Origin: Aspergillus flavus
Taxonomy: Eukaryota; Ascomycota; Eurotiomycetes; Eurotiales; Aspergillaceae
Direction: 5' to 3'
Assembly: GCF_009017415.1 (NCBI RefSeq)
Contig: NC_092405.1
Span: 3,534,001 to 3,598,000, forward strand
Length of the DNA stretch: 64,000 nt
The position numbers and the translations under genes were made by a program. The notes below the pieces were generated by a model. That model did not search any database, had not been told where the DNA came from, and saw nothing but the letters and a program-made list of their open reading frames with translations. This document shows positions 24,847 through 36,900 of this stretch, piece by piece. Numbering within the stretch: the first letter of the stretch is position 1; the number at the start of each line of letters is the position of its first letter.

Positions 24847-26645
24847 GACACTAGTTGTTATGCGCTATCGAGTAAGGGCAAAAGGGATTAGGGAAGCTCG
24901 GAGTTGTTGCAGTGAGGCATGGGGTCCGGAGGGGCGATAAAGATTAGGCGCATTCGTTGGTTCCTGGTTCCAGGTACAACCGCCAAACTTTTCCCCAAAA
25001 GGTCTCAGAAACAAGCGTCTAACAGAGCGACGACTATGGCTTATCCACGGAAACAGCTGGTCCAGTGTACGTTCAACGCAGGAGGGAAGGAGAGAATCCA
25101 GATTGGAATCTATGGATGCGATCCGCGGAATTGCATGTTTGACTGTTTTGTTTGCTTGTTTTATGCTTCCCAAAATGGCGCGTCACTAGGTCTGTGCGCT
25201 TACCTTATCGGGTAATTGGATATCAACCTCAACTTTCTCATACAACGAATTGAGGTAATCAAATTCGGCGATTGCCTGAATTTGTTACCCGCTCAAGGGT
25301 GGCTCGCAATCAGATAAGAATAATCTGTCCTCCCAACTTTATCTTACAGTCACGAGCGAGGGGACCATGCCTATAAAGTTGATAGATCGAAACCCTCTAG
25401 GCCCATAGAGGCATCTGTGCAAGGGCTCTGGGAGAAGCAATTAGTGCTCAGAATATCGGGACTACACGCATGTATCTCAAGCTCATTTTCTTAACTAAAA
25501 CCACGCTAGGGCTTCGAACTGAGTTAATCGCAAGATAGAAGCATATTCGCAACCCACGACCTTAAGAGCGAAGTTAGCCTGGGAATGCCAGACTACCGGA
25601 GACTGCTTTGTTTAGGACATCATAATTATATTTATATCCTCTACCGGAGTTGTCTCCTACCATGTAAGGCTGGCAACCAACCCGCTCTTTTCAGGTCCGT
25701 CTCGCGTACTTTAATTCGGATAACTACATCCATAGTTCAATACATCGAATAATACGGTTAATAAGAATGACCCAGGGTGGGAAACAGCTGGAAATAACAT
25801 AGCCAATACACCATCATATTTAGTAGACTATATCTCTGGTCTTCGATTACAGTTCGGTGTTTTGGGTTACGAATGTGAACTCTAATATGATGGATAGCTA
25901 AGGCTAAGTTTACATTTATATATTTCCCGAAAGTGTGTAATAGTATAGCCATGTGCCAGCAGGCTTAGATCTATCAATACACAAGAAATGAAGAATATGA
26001 ACATAGACGAGTGTATAGTAAGAAATCGAAATACCGATATTGAGGAGACTAATACAAAGCAAACCTATACCCATGGATGCATAACGCTCATGTGAAGGGA
26101 AAATTATTGCCGTGCAGAATAATTTGAGTACTCCATCAGTTGCATGGTGTATCTTTTGGCAAAGCGAGTATATAAGATTAGTATCCCCGCAAAAACAATT
26201 ATCTTCTCCTCATAAAATTCGCGGCAATAGAAACGCTGTATAGCCACTAAAGTAAGCTCTTTTCAGTCTGAAAAGAGCCTTTTTCGATCGCGGTATCAAC
26301 ATCGCAGTACGCAAGTAAAGAATCTCTTTCGCTCTGTCGGAGGTCAATAGGGACATGCTAGTGACCGCCTTCCTATGAAGCCAGTTATTTCGATTAAGTA
26401 GGCGGTAAGCACCACGACAAGCCAAACTCTTTACCAAAACCGGAATAGTCAAGCCAAAGCATCTGAACTAGCGCCTCACACGTGACCAATATCAAGCTAT
26501 CATCTTTCTGATATGAATAGCAACATCACCATCATCCAGATATTGTTCCCTCTCAAGCAACAACCACGCTGCTACAGCGACTAAAAGCAAATCCAGCCCC
26601 CATACAGCACCCCAAACCCAGAAATCCAAATAAAACACCGCCAAT
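24847..26645. other. intergenic, 1.8 kb
   Basis: Divergent space between cdc16 (minus) and yju2 (plus). Short open frames near 24865-25215 and 26210-26452 have no domain character. No RNA gene recognised. Confidence 0.55.
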
Positions 26646-27595
26646 ATGTCTGAGAGAAAGGTCCTTTCGAAGGTGAGTTCATCAACCCTCCAGAAACGAA
26701 TCCTTATAACCCTTGCGGTATAACTAACATATTCCAGTACTACCCACCAGACTTCGATCCGAGCGCAATCACCCGTACGAAAAACAAACAGACAGGCCCC
26801 AAGGTGATCACGGTTCGACTTATGGCCCCGTTTTCGGTATGTTTCTACCTAACCTCCTTTCGCTTTGGTCATCAATTTGCAGCCAACTGATATTTATAGA
26901 TGAAATGCACTCAATGTGGAGAATTCATTTATAAGGGTAGAAAATTCAACGCGCGCAAAGAAACGACAGAAGAGAAATATTTCTCTATCCCCATTTATCG
27001 CTTCTATATTCGGTGCACGAGATGTAGTGGCGAGATTACATTCAAGACGGACCCGAAGAACATGGATTACACGGCGGAGAAGGGCGCGAAGCGGAATTTC
27101 GAGCCATGGCGGGATCCGAAGAACGAGACGTATAACGAGACAGAGGAGCAGTTGCTGGATCGGCTAGAGAAGGAGGAGAACGAGGAGCACGAGCGCGCGG
27201 AGAGGGATAAGATGGCTGAGCTGGAGGAGAAGATGTTGGACTCGAAGAGGGAGATGGCGATTGCGGATGCGCTGGATGAGATTCGGACGAGGAATGCTAG
27301 GATAGAGAGGAATGAGGCGCTGGGAGATGAGACGGCGCTTGCGCATGTACGGGAGGAAGTCGACGAAGATAAGTTGAAGGCTGAGAGGGAGATCGAGGAG
27401 GCTGCGCGTAGGGCATTCACCACGGAAACCGGGGAGAAGGTGAAGAGGCTTGTTGAGGAGGATTTTTCAAATGGCGCTACGCCAGACCCCAAGCCGAGCG
27501 ACGCGCCACCTTCATTCGCACGGGTCAAGAAAGCGAAGAAGCCATTGCCGAATAGTTTGGGCATTAAGAAGAAGGCAAAGCCATCGCTGGTGTAA
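26646..27595 (+). CDS. yju2: splicing factor Yju2 (CWC16/CCDC94 family)
   Basis: Three exons, 26646-26672, 26738-26836 and 26900-27595, give 273 residues. The first two exons were too short to stand out but encode MSERKVLSK and YYPPDFDPSAITRTKN, the hallmark start of this family. Introns use GTGAGT and GTATGT donors with TAACTAAC and AACTGA branch regions. The zinc-binding pairs are CTQC (45-48) and CTRC (81-84), followed by the TDPKNMDYTAEKGAKRNFEPW block. The rest is a charged coiled coil and a Lys-rich C-terminus. Yju2 joins the spliceosome with the Prp19 complex and promotes the first transesterification step. Nuclear. Confidence 0.95.
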
Positions 27596-27968
27596 AACAT
27601 TGCTCGTCGAAATTCTTACATTGCTATCTATAGGCTTGGCGTTCAATCGGGATTGTATGGGATACAGTTGCTTACGAGCATTACGACGAAGGATATGACT
27701 TGACTGCTGAATTATTTCAATTCTTATAAATACTAAATATGACAAGGACAATCAAGAACGTATAGCGATTAAGAGACAGGTCATAAGCATATCCATCAAA
27801 GATATTTCCCAGAGCGCCACGCTGAAACAGTAAAGTAGTACCACAGTGAAACGGAACTAGCTCATCAGAACCATAGGCAATCCTCCACAATCCGCCGAGT
27901 AAATGAAAACGCCAAGCAAACACGAGAAAATAATACACCAAAGAAGCAAAAAAACACAAAGCCCCCGA
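27596..27968. other. convergent intergenic region
   Basis: 3' flanks of yju2 and tra1; AT-rich, nothing else seen. Confidence 0.7.
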
Positions 27969-30900
27969 CTAGAGGTACGGCATCCACAAAGCATCGCAGG
28001 TTGCTAGATGCTGAGGGTTGACAGCCTTGGAGATCAGGTCGATAGTAGTTTGGTTGGCTGGCAGATTGCCCTCCGGAGGACTAGCAAGGCTGACAGCCCG
28101 GTTGACGATGATATCGCTGTTGTTATATACCAAATCACGAAGCTGCGGAACTGGTAGAACGCCCCGATGCTGTGCTGTAGCCCAGAACATCATTTCGTCT
28201 CGGACGAAAATGCTTAGTTGCTGCTCAAGCTCATGACGGGGCTCCGTAAGGCATCGGGCAATTGCCATCAGTGCACAAGCAAATAGACCTTCAGTGGCGA
28301 TGGGTCCCATCAATGTCTGAATATTGGGAGTCAAACGGAAAGGCACCTGTTCCGGGTTGTAGAAGAAGGCCTTAGCAGGGTTGATGGCTGGGATCAGCTC
28401 AGAGCTCCAAATGTCACCCGTCGTCCTAGAAATCATGATCTTGTTGGGATAGCGGTTGCCCATATGCATCACGTAGGTCATGAAGGCGATGGCCGCATAT
28501 TGGTATGCGAATTGACGGCGGAAGAGCCAGAAGTCCGAGAAGTTGGGGTACGTCTTTTGGAAGTAGTCCAGCACAATGTTGCTGGGGACCCACTTCTCCT
28601 GGATCGCAGTGAGGATCTCAGTTCGAAGTACCTGCTGTTGATCAGGTGTCCGCTGGGGGATATTAGTCATGTTCAAGTATGTCGGTGCGGTGGTTTCACT
28701 TACACTTTGCTTCGTCTCTGCCAATGATCTCATCTTTTCCATCGTGAACAGTACAGGATCATCCTTGTTGATTCCAACCCGTCGACAGTAGTCTTCATAG
28801 ATGCCCTGCATGGAAATGTACGAGGGATCGTCACGGACCAAACGAATATGGGGTGCCAACGGAACCATGAGCGGAAGATGGAAGTAGAGATTGCGCCGTC
28901 TGCTTTCCTTGCGTTTGCCTAAAAGGCCGTTGAAAATACGGAACAACTGTAGAATGCGCTCCTCGCGTCTACAGTGCCGAGCTGCTGGATGCTGGACTGC
29001 GAAGGGATGTATACTACCATCATGGCCACGGATCTTCAAGCGTCTGTGACAAACACCAATACCGCGTACTAGATCAATATCAGGCAGGAACCGATCAATG
29101 CGGACAAAGTCCTGGTTCTTGTCTTTATGCAGCAAATATTGACCAGGCACTTCAACCTCGTCGAATTTGAGGAATCGGAACTCGCTGAGATGCGGAGAGT
29201 AGGTCTCGAGGAACTGGGACTGAGGTCGGCGATCAAGCTTCTCTTCGAACTTGTCACGCCAACGCCGCAACTTCTGAATATACTCATACATCGTAGGCTT
29301 CTTGACAACGAAGTCGGCCTCGAAAGATTTACGGATATGGGCCGGGAGGATGGTTTCGGCGAAGCGCGTGATGTTTGCTTCCGTAGGAGCAGGAAGCTTG
29401 AAGTCCTGTGCATACGAGCCAGGCATGCGGCCAACATACGCCAGTCCATCGTTCAATAGTGCGACAATGAGACGATAGGCATCTTCGTCGGGCGGACATT
29501 TGAAGTTCTTGTGGATTTGGTCGACCATCGTCTCCATAGACAGCGCAAGCAATGGGAAAGCTGTTTTGAGACCGGACATGATCTCATCAGAGTATTCCCA
29601 AGGCTTCTTGAGGGGCTCCTTCTCAGGCTCTGTACTAGCGCTCTGGTTTGGCTGTGATACTCCATTCTGCCCAGGTACCTGGAGATTCTGCTGCTGACCA
29701 CCTTGAGCTTGGTTCTGAGTTTGACCTTGACCCTGGTTCTGACCCTGGTTCTGACCCTGAGCAGGAGACTGCTGAGCTTGGCCGTTGACTTGAGGGCTCT
29801 GGCCTTGAACCATTCCCTGCTGAATCTGGTTCTGAGCTTGCTGTTGGTTAGGCAGATTAGCCTGGCCTTGCACGGGAGTGGATGTATTGGCATTCGGAGG
29901 CTGAGAATTCTGCGCAGGTGAGCTGCCCACAGCTGATGGAGAAGGCTTGGGCTGCGGTGAAGCTTGGGCCTGGGCTTGAGCCTGCTGCTGTCTGGCACGA
30001 TTCAGCTTCTCCTGCTTTTGATCATGCTGCTTCTTGATATTGAGCATATCTTCCCTATTCGTACGCAGTAAGAAGAAGAGAGCCTGCGGGTAAAGTTTTG
30101 CGATTTTCACCAGAAGAGCTTTGCAAAGGCGTGCTTCCCGATGCGAGAGACTAGTAAGAAGCTGTGGTATGAAGGTGATCCAATACCAGACAGGAGTGTC
30201 GCCCTTGAAGTTTTCGAAAGCAGCCGCGACACGACCTTCTTCGTTGTCCAAGCTAAGAAGCCAGAGGATACGACTGAGCAACTTCCTAGCTTTGGAGTTC
30301 TTGTAAAGCCCTGCAGCTTCTAGGTAGCAGCTTACAGCATTGCTGGCTAGCTCATAATCCGATGGGTCGGACTTCTTGAACCGCTGGTCACTGTATTGTC
30401 CCCACTCGGACCAAGCCTTCGCAAGCCTCAAGTCATAATAGAGGGCGACACCAAACGCATCATTTGCTTCACTAACGTGGCTCAATTTAGCCAAGAACAT
30501 ACCCTTCAAGGTGTAGAACTCTGCCTTCTGCTGTGCACCGAAGTAATTAAGATTCGTATTGTTAATCACATCCAGTCCGCTGTTTAGCTCCTTGGGGTTT
30601 TGGTAGTGACATTTGGCTTGTTCACGCAGTTTCAAGAAAGCCTCTTGAATCTCGATGTTCGGAAGCGTATAGATTCGGCTAAGTTGATTGATACACACCT
30701 CAGGCATTTGATGTTTACGTGCAACATGGGCGAAGCGGTTAATGATCCATGCAGTCTCGTGGTATCCGCGGTAAGCATAGGAATTGCTGGCCACATTGTT
30801 GGTCTGTGGTGGCAGCAAGCTGAGATACGTTGCATTGATCAATTGGAAAATATGCTGACGCCACGTAACCAAATCTTGCCAGGCGTTAATGTCATCCCAG

Positions 30901-33900
30901 AGGTTAGGAAGGCGGTCACGCCAAGTTCCCAGTAACAGTTTCAACTCGGCTGATTTCGTATCCAGGTTTCGCTCATTGGTTTGTGAGAGACTGGCACAGA
31001 TATGGCTTGCATCATGAAGCTCGACTAAGAGCTGGAAGTGCTGCAGAATAGGGATGTGAGCATTTGTAATCCTCTTCGGCAACTGAAGCCACTTGCGGAT
31101 GGACAGCTGAATGGACTCGTCACAAACACCATTGAACTCCTGAATGTTCTCCTTCTTGATGTGATATTGAAGGAGTGCCATGAATGCCTGGAAAAATGTA
31201 CGTCTCGGCGTCGGCGCATCAGAAACGGACTTGATAAGAGACTCGAGCTGTTCTCTATTGCCCTCGCTCTGCCAGTTCTCAATATTGCGCCAGGCAGCTT
31301 CAAGAAGAAGATCGTTCAGGTTCTCATGCTTGGCAAAGTCGCTAAGAATCTCCCATTGCTGCAGCTTTTGCGCGCAAATCAACCAATGATCCTCCCAGAG
31401 GTAGTATTCACCTTGAGAGAACGGCATTGCTCCAGAGCGAGCTTTGATCTGGGCATTCTCGTACAACTGCTGGGCCTTATCCCACATTCCCTGTTGTTCA
31501 TAGGAAAGAGCAGCATTGGTCTCGACAAATTTGCAACGACGGCGCCAGGTACCGTAGAAGAAATCGTCTTCCTGTAGCCCTGCATAGATTTCAACAAGGG
31601 CATCCAGGTTGCTCTCGCGAACAGTCGGTGTGTCAATTATGGGATTGATGGCCGTTTCTTCCAAGTATCCTGCAGCTGTGTACCAGGCATCGTAGGTCCG
31701 GCTAAGGTACTTCATCACATGTGGGGGAATCTTGAACCGTGGCTTAGCTCGAACCGCACCCTCTAAGAGCGCTTGTACAACGTTCGGTCTCTTATCCAGC
31801 TGCCTCTGGTGGTACTCGCGCGTGATAAGAGTGATCATACCCTTTTCCAAATCAATGCGATCTTCTCTGGACAAGGTGGACCAGAAGATAGTGAAGAGAT
31901 TAGTCCAGAGTGTGTAGGCAACATTTGGATCAGTGTGTTGCAGCTGGCAGAGTGGTTCCATCAAATCCCGGGCTCTAACGTCACCGATATCCGCCACGAA
32001 TCGCTTCCGCTCAGAGACAAATGCCTCTAATTGAATGTCGACCATAATATCGGCTTTCCTCGAATCTTTGTCGGCATTTCCAAATAGGAACGATAGAGGG
32101 TAGACAGTATAGTCATCAGAATGCAGCTTAGCGGGAGCATTCATATCTACACAGCCCAGGACCAGATGGGATGCCTGTGAAAGCCAAAATGAGTCCGCGA
32201 GGGTATCCCAGTTCTGGCAAGTCAGCACATAGCTGAGTCGGGAACTAGCCAAACGAGTCAAACTTCGATCGAAGATGGTCATGAAGCGGTTGCGCATTTC
32301 AACATCCTGTGCTCTAGTACCAATCAAGAATGCATGCTCCAAGCGAACGGTCAATTCAGTCCGTGTGATCTTAGAATCCTCGTAGATCCTGATGACAAGG
32401 TCAAGGAATTTCTTGAGCATGGTTTGGTCCTGTCGCGACTCGAAAAGCAGCATCTTGTGCAAGACCGCAGTCTTCTCCTTCAGTGTAGGCCAGGATTCAT
32501 TCGAGTGGAAGATCCAGGTCTCAACCATACCAAGCACCTTGCTGCAGAGTTTTATGTTTTGCGATCGCTCCACAAGCTGGGCCAAAACGCTCAAGAAAGG
32601 ACGCCTTTGCTCCCCTAGGTGAGACATGCGCACGGATATCAACTCGATAGTCTTGAAGATTAAGTCCACTCCAATTTCAAACTCTTGCTGGTCCGGAACT
32701 CCTTCCGCGGGTTTCGTGCCTGGAATGACCTGGTTCTGGTTGTTCACGGAAGCTGCGACATGTTCCTTCGCCAGTTTTTGAGAGAAGACTTTCATGACCT
32801 GGGGGATGTGGGTATCCATCTCTGCGGGTTTATTCTTAGACAAGGTCCAAAGGACGTTTAGGCTAGAGACATAGTTGTTTGCCGAAAGTGTTTCTGTTGC
32901 AATAGCCGACAAATACGTGACAAACTCAGACGGTGAGTGCTCGACATCCATGGCATCCTCTTCTTCCGGCTGGTCATCGGGCAGAGCGTCAAGAACGCGC
33001 CTGACAGGAGGCAGTAGCTTGGGAGAGATATCCACTTCATCCTCAACGCCGTGCAGACAATCTTGTATCTCTGGGTTATCAGAACGCAGAGGCTTCTCGA
33101 AGAGTTTCTGGATCAATGGCAGACGACCTGTGATCCAGTCGTCTGGCTTAGCTGCCAAAAGGACTCGAACCACTTGCAAAGCATTAACCATACTCGTGAT
33201 GTGCTTTTCGTCTGATTTGTCAGCTTTCTCGCCTGCAAGAATGGGCTCCGTGACCTTCTGGTAAAGTTCGATATCTAGGTCGCCCCAGTACTCTGGAGAC
33301 AAAAGGTTTCTCAGCAAGTGAACAGCTTTCTTGACCATGTCTCCTGTAAGCACAGGCTGCTGTGTCTTTGAAGAAGGAAGGTCGCGAATACGAGAAGCCG
33401 GAACAGGGAATCGCTCAGGGATAGTGGTAATGAAGGTAATAAGGTACTTCGTCAATGCAGCACGGAGATCAGGAGGGACCATATATTCAGACCGCTCACG
33501 AGCATTAGGAGCAAGAGATGGAGACGACGATGTGCCCTGAGTCTCCTCAAGTTTACGTTTCTTTGTGTTGGGAGACTCGATTGTGCCGTTCGGCATAGCA
33601 GTATGGCTCTTGACACGCTTCTCTTCCCAGTGCCATATGAGGTTGATGAGGTTAAGTGCGAGCTTCTTGCTCTCATTAGACGAGTTCGGAGGGGAAGCTA
33701 TTTTGATTAATGAGGGCACAATAAGAGGCACGAAATGCTCTCGTGATTCATAGAAAAGATCAGGCTGTCGCACGAGGAAGTGGAAGATGCTCATAACTTG
33801 TTGCAGGTTTGCAGTCTCTTCAGCCAGGATGCGCCTTGGCCACTTGGCCCAGAGTGGATAGCGCGCATCTGGCGCTTGAGCGCTGCTACTCGCTGTCATG

Positions 33901-36900
33901 ATTCGAGTAGGTAAGACAGGGGCAAGAACATCAAGGGCTTGGGTGACAAGGGCCTTGCCCTCATTCTGGTGTGCTCTCAAAAGGGCAACATAAACCTGGA
34001 CCACGATCTTGAAGGGTGTCTCATAGTGGGCTATGAAGTAGCTGATTAGAACATAGGCTCCATATTTGTTAATGATGTCCTCAAGCCGGATATAGTTCCA
34101 GGCGAACTTGATGATATCCTTGCGAGAATCTTGCACAGTCTGATGGTGATACTTGATCAGCAAGGCTGATAACTGAAGAAGCTCCATGCGAGAATGGTCA
34201 ACACCTGACTGGCTGGACTCTTCACTCAGGTCCGCCAACTGAGGCTTCCACAGGCGACTTTGGATGAATTCAGTCATGCTCTTGTCCATGAGCTTGGGGC
34301 TATTAGGGGGATGGTTCCACGTTGTCTGAACATCCATTGCAAATATGGGGTTGACTAAATTACGGAACGCATAAGTCTTCATCTTCTGGGAGCATGTGCG
34401 TTGGCCGTAAAGATCGAGACAGCGCATTATGACAGAGCGACGGTAGTCAATCGACTCATTGGTGATGATATGGCGATAGATGAACTTTGGGAATGCCAAG
34501 GTGCGTTTTAATTCATCCGCAGACAAGCCATCCATAACTTCGAAAAGGAAATCCAAATCTTGTGTTGACTCCGCCAGGTAGATCGTGAAGATGTCCATCA
34601 GTTGATCCTCGGCCTGCTCAACTCTCAGTCTCTCAGCTGCTGGTAACTTGTCGTTGCGCAGTTTCTTCTCAAGTTCGCGTCCGGAGCTCAGTAGCTTAGC
34701 CCTCAAATCCGCATGAGATACAAGCCAGCGTTTTGTCGATTGATATGAGCATATGGAATGAGTAACGTAGATACCATTTATCGCAGCAGTGTTCTTGCCA
34801 TCCGCCGATTCCTGCCCGAAGAAAGCAGATGTGAAACCCTCGGTGTCGGCAACAACAGCTGAACGCAATGCTTCACTTTCTGGGTCGGCAAGAACCTGGC
34901 CAAAGAAACGCCCAAACCGCTCCTCCTTGAAGCGCGCCTGGAAGAAAGCTAAGCTCTCCTTCGGATAGCGATTGAGGTACTTGACAAGAGGCTTGCGGAA
35001 GGGACTGTTGGAAGTCCGACGGAGCTTTTCTTCGAGATCCAATACCTTGTTCACGAGGTGTTCCATAAAGGATGTTGCAGCTGGCGGGAGGAGATGAAAG
35101 ATATTAAAGATTGCAGCAACAACTTTCATGGGTGGGCTTTGCTCAACAAGACTGAAGGAAACCTTTTGTAAAATTGCATCGTCGGCAATAACCTTCATAT
35201 GATCCAAGAGACGAGCACCGATCTCAACTTTGAAGTAGTTGGTCAGCAAGGTTAACAGCCGGGCAAGCCCGTCAAGACCAGCGACGCTCAAGCGTTTGGG
35301 ATCTTGAAGGTTCATCAGAATGGGACGAAGACCATTCTGCAGCAGATCCTTTGGAAGCTTGTTTGTCTGCGTAAGGACATCGCGCAGGCCGGCGTTTGCT
35401 GCCTCGATAACGTCAGGAGACCGGGAGTAGAGAGACTTAAAGAAGACAGAAATGATGCGAGCACGGCTGGTGTTCTGGGGCGTGTTGGCAAACTCCGGGA
35501 AGCTCATTGCCATCGATAACAGACGGAGACAGGCCACGCGCAGATTTACAATCATCTCAGCATTCTTGAACTCATTTGGCTTGGATGCCAGAGACTCGTC
35601 ATCAGCATCTGCCAAGGCGAGTGACTCCAGCATAAGTCGGTTTAATGGATCGTTGAACGTCACGATGTTATTGTGAAGGCTCAAGCAGAAAGTGATAGCA
35701 TCAATAAAGCCTATCTGCGTGGGGAAAGGCAGTGCCCGCAACGGTTTGTTGAAGATAGACTGCAACAGACGATCCTTCACAGGGAAAATGAGCTCATGCA
35801 CTTGGCTCCCTAGCACCTCAGCAATAGTTGAGAAACTGCGACGAGAAGCTTCCCGAACGTATTTGTTCATATGTGAGAGCTCATAGACAAAAAACCCGCA
35901 CAAAGAATAGAGACGGCTCTTTTCATTCTTCAAGTCATCCTTGGAAACATTCTTGCAGCACCTTCGAAGGATCAAGTCCAGGGTATCTTGCGCCCTTATT
36001 CTTGTACTAGCAGGCAGATCGGCTGGCGTGTCCTTGATGACATACATCAACGCCCGGACAAATTCAGCTTGTTTGTCGAAGAGCCAAGAGTCACCCAGAT
36101 CCAAGTCCGTCGCAAAGAGGTGAATACCAAGACTCCCTCCCGCTTTGGTGAACCACTCTTCACTATGACAGCTGTGGCAGAAAACACGACCAAGATGCTG
36201 GAAGAATGGCAGCTTTGAAATGCGCTCCGGGGTACCAAAGATGACGCCGGCTGCATCTTTCATGATCTGCATCGCTGCCTGCGCACCTTCACGGACAAGG
36301 GCATTGTCGGAAGATAGACTCTCGACGATGGCCTCCGCGAGGACTCGCGAGTCAAGGTACACCGATCCTTCGCCACTGGCAACATCGAACGGCTTCCTGT
36401 TGTGTCTAACTTGAGCAAGGGCTCGTCCAACTTCAACGACTGCGAAATGTTTGCAAACGTCAGCTACAAAACTGTTTGCAGTTTGTTTTAGATCAGGCAC
36501 AGTGGTGGCGAAAACGCAAGCCTTTAGAAGCTTTTTCAGTGAGACCTCCTGTGACAACTTCTTCGGAATAGAGCTTGATCGCTCCGATTTGTCCAAGATG
36601 TCGGCCATGCCAGTGGTCTTATTCTCGAAAAGATCATTAGCGTGAAGCCGAAGGAGCGATGCCAAATCCTCTGGAAGAGTTTCAGGTCCGATAAAGAGTT
36701 TCAGCTGAGACGAGATCATGCGGAATGCCTGCTGTTTGTAGTACCCATCAGACGCCTTTGCGGCAGGCGTCTTCGGTGTCTCCATTAACTTCGCAATTGC
36801 CAAATCAATCCCGATACCAATGGGAAAAGGACGCTTCTCACTAGGCCCAATAAGCTTGATATCGAAACTGGGAGCGTCATCGGTAAATTGTTCAAAGGTA

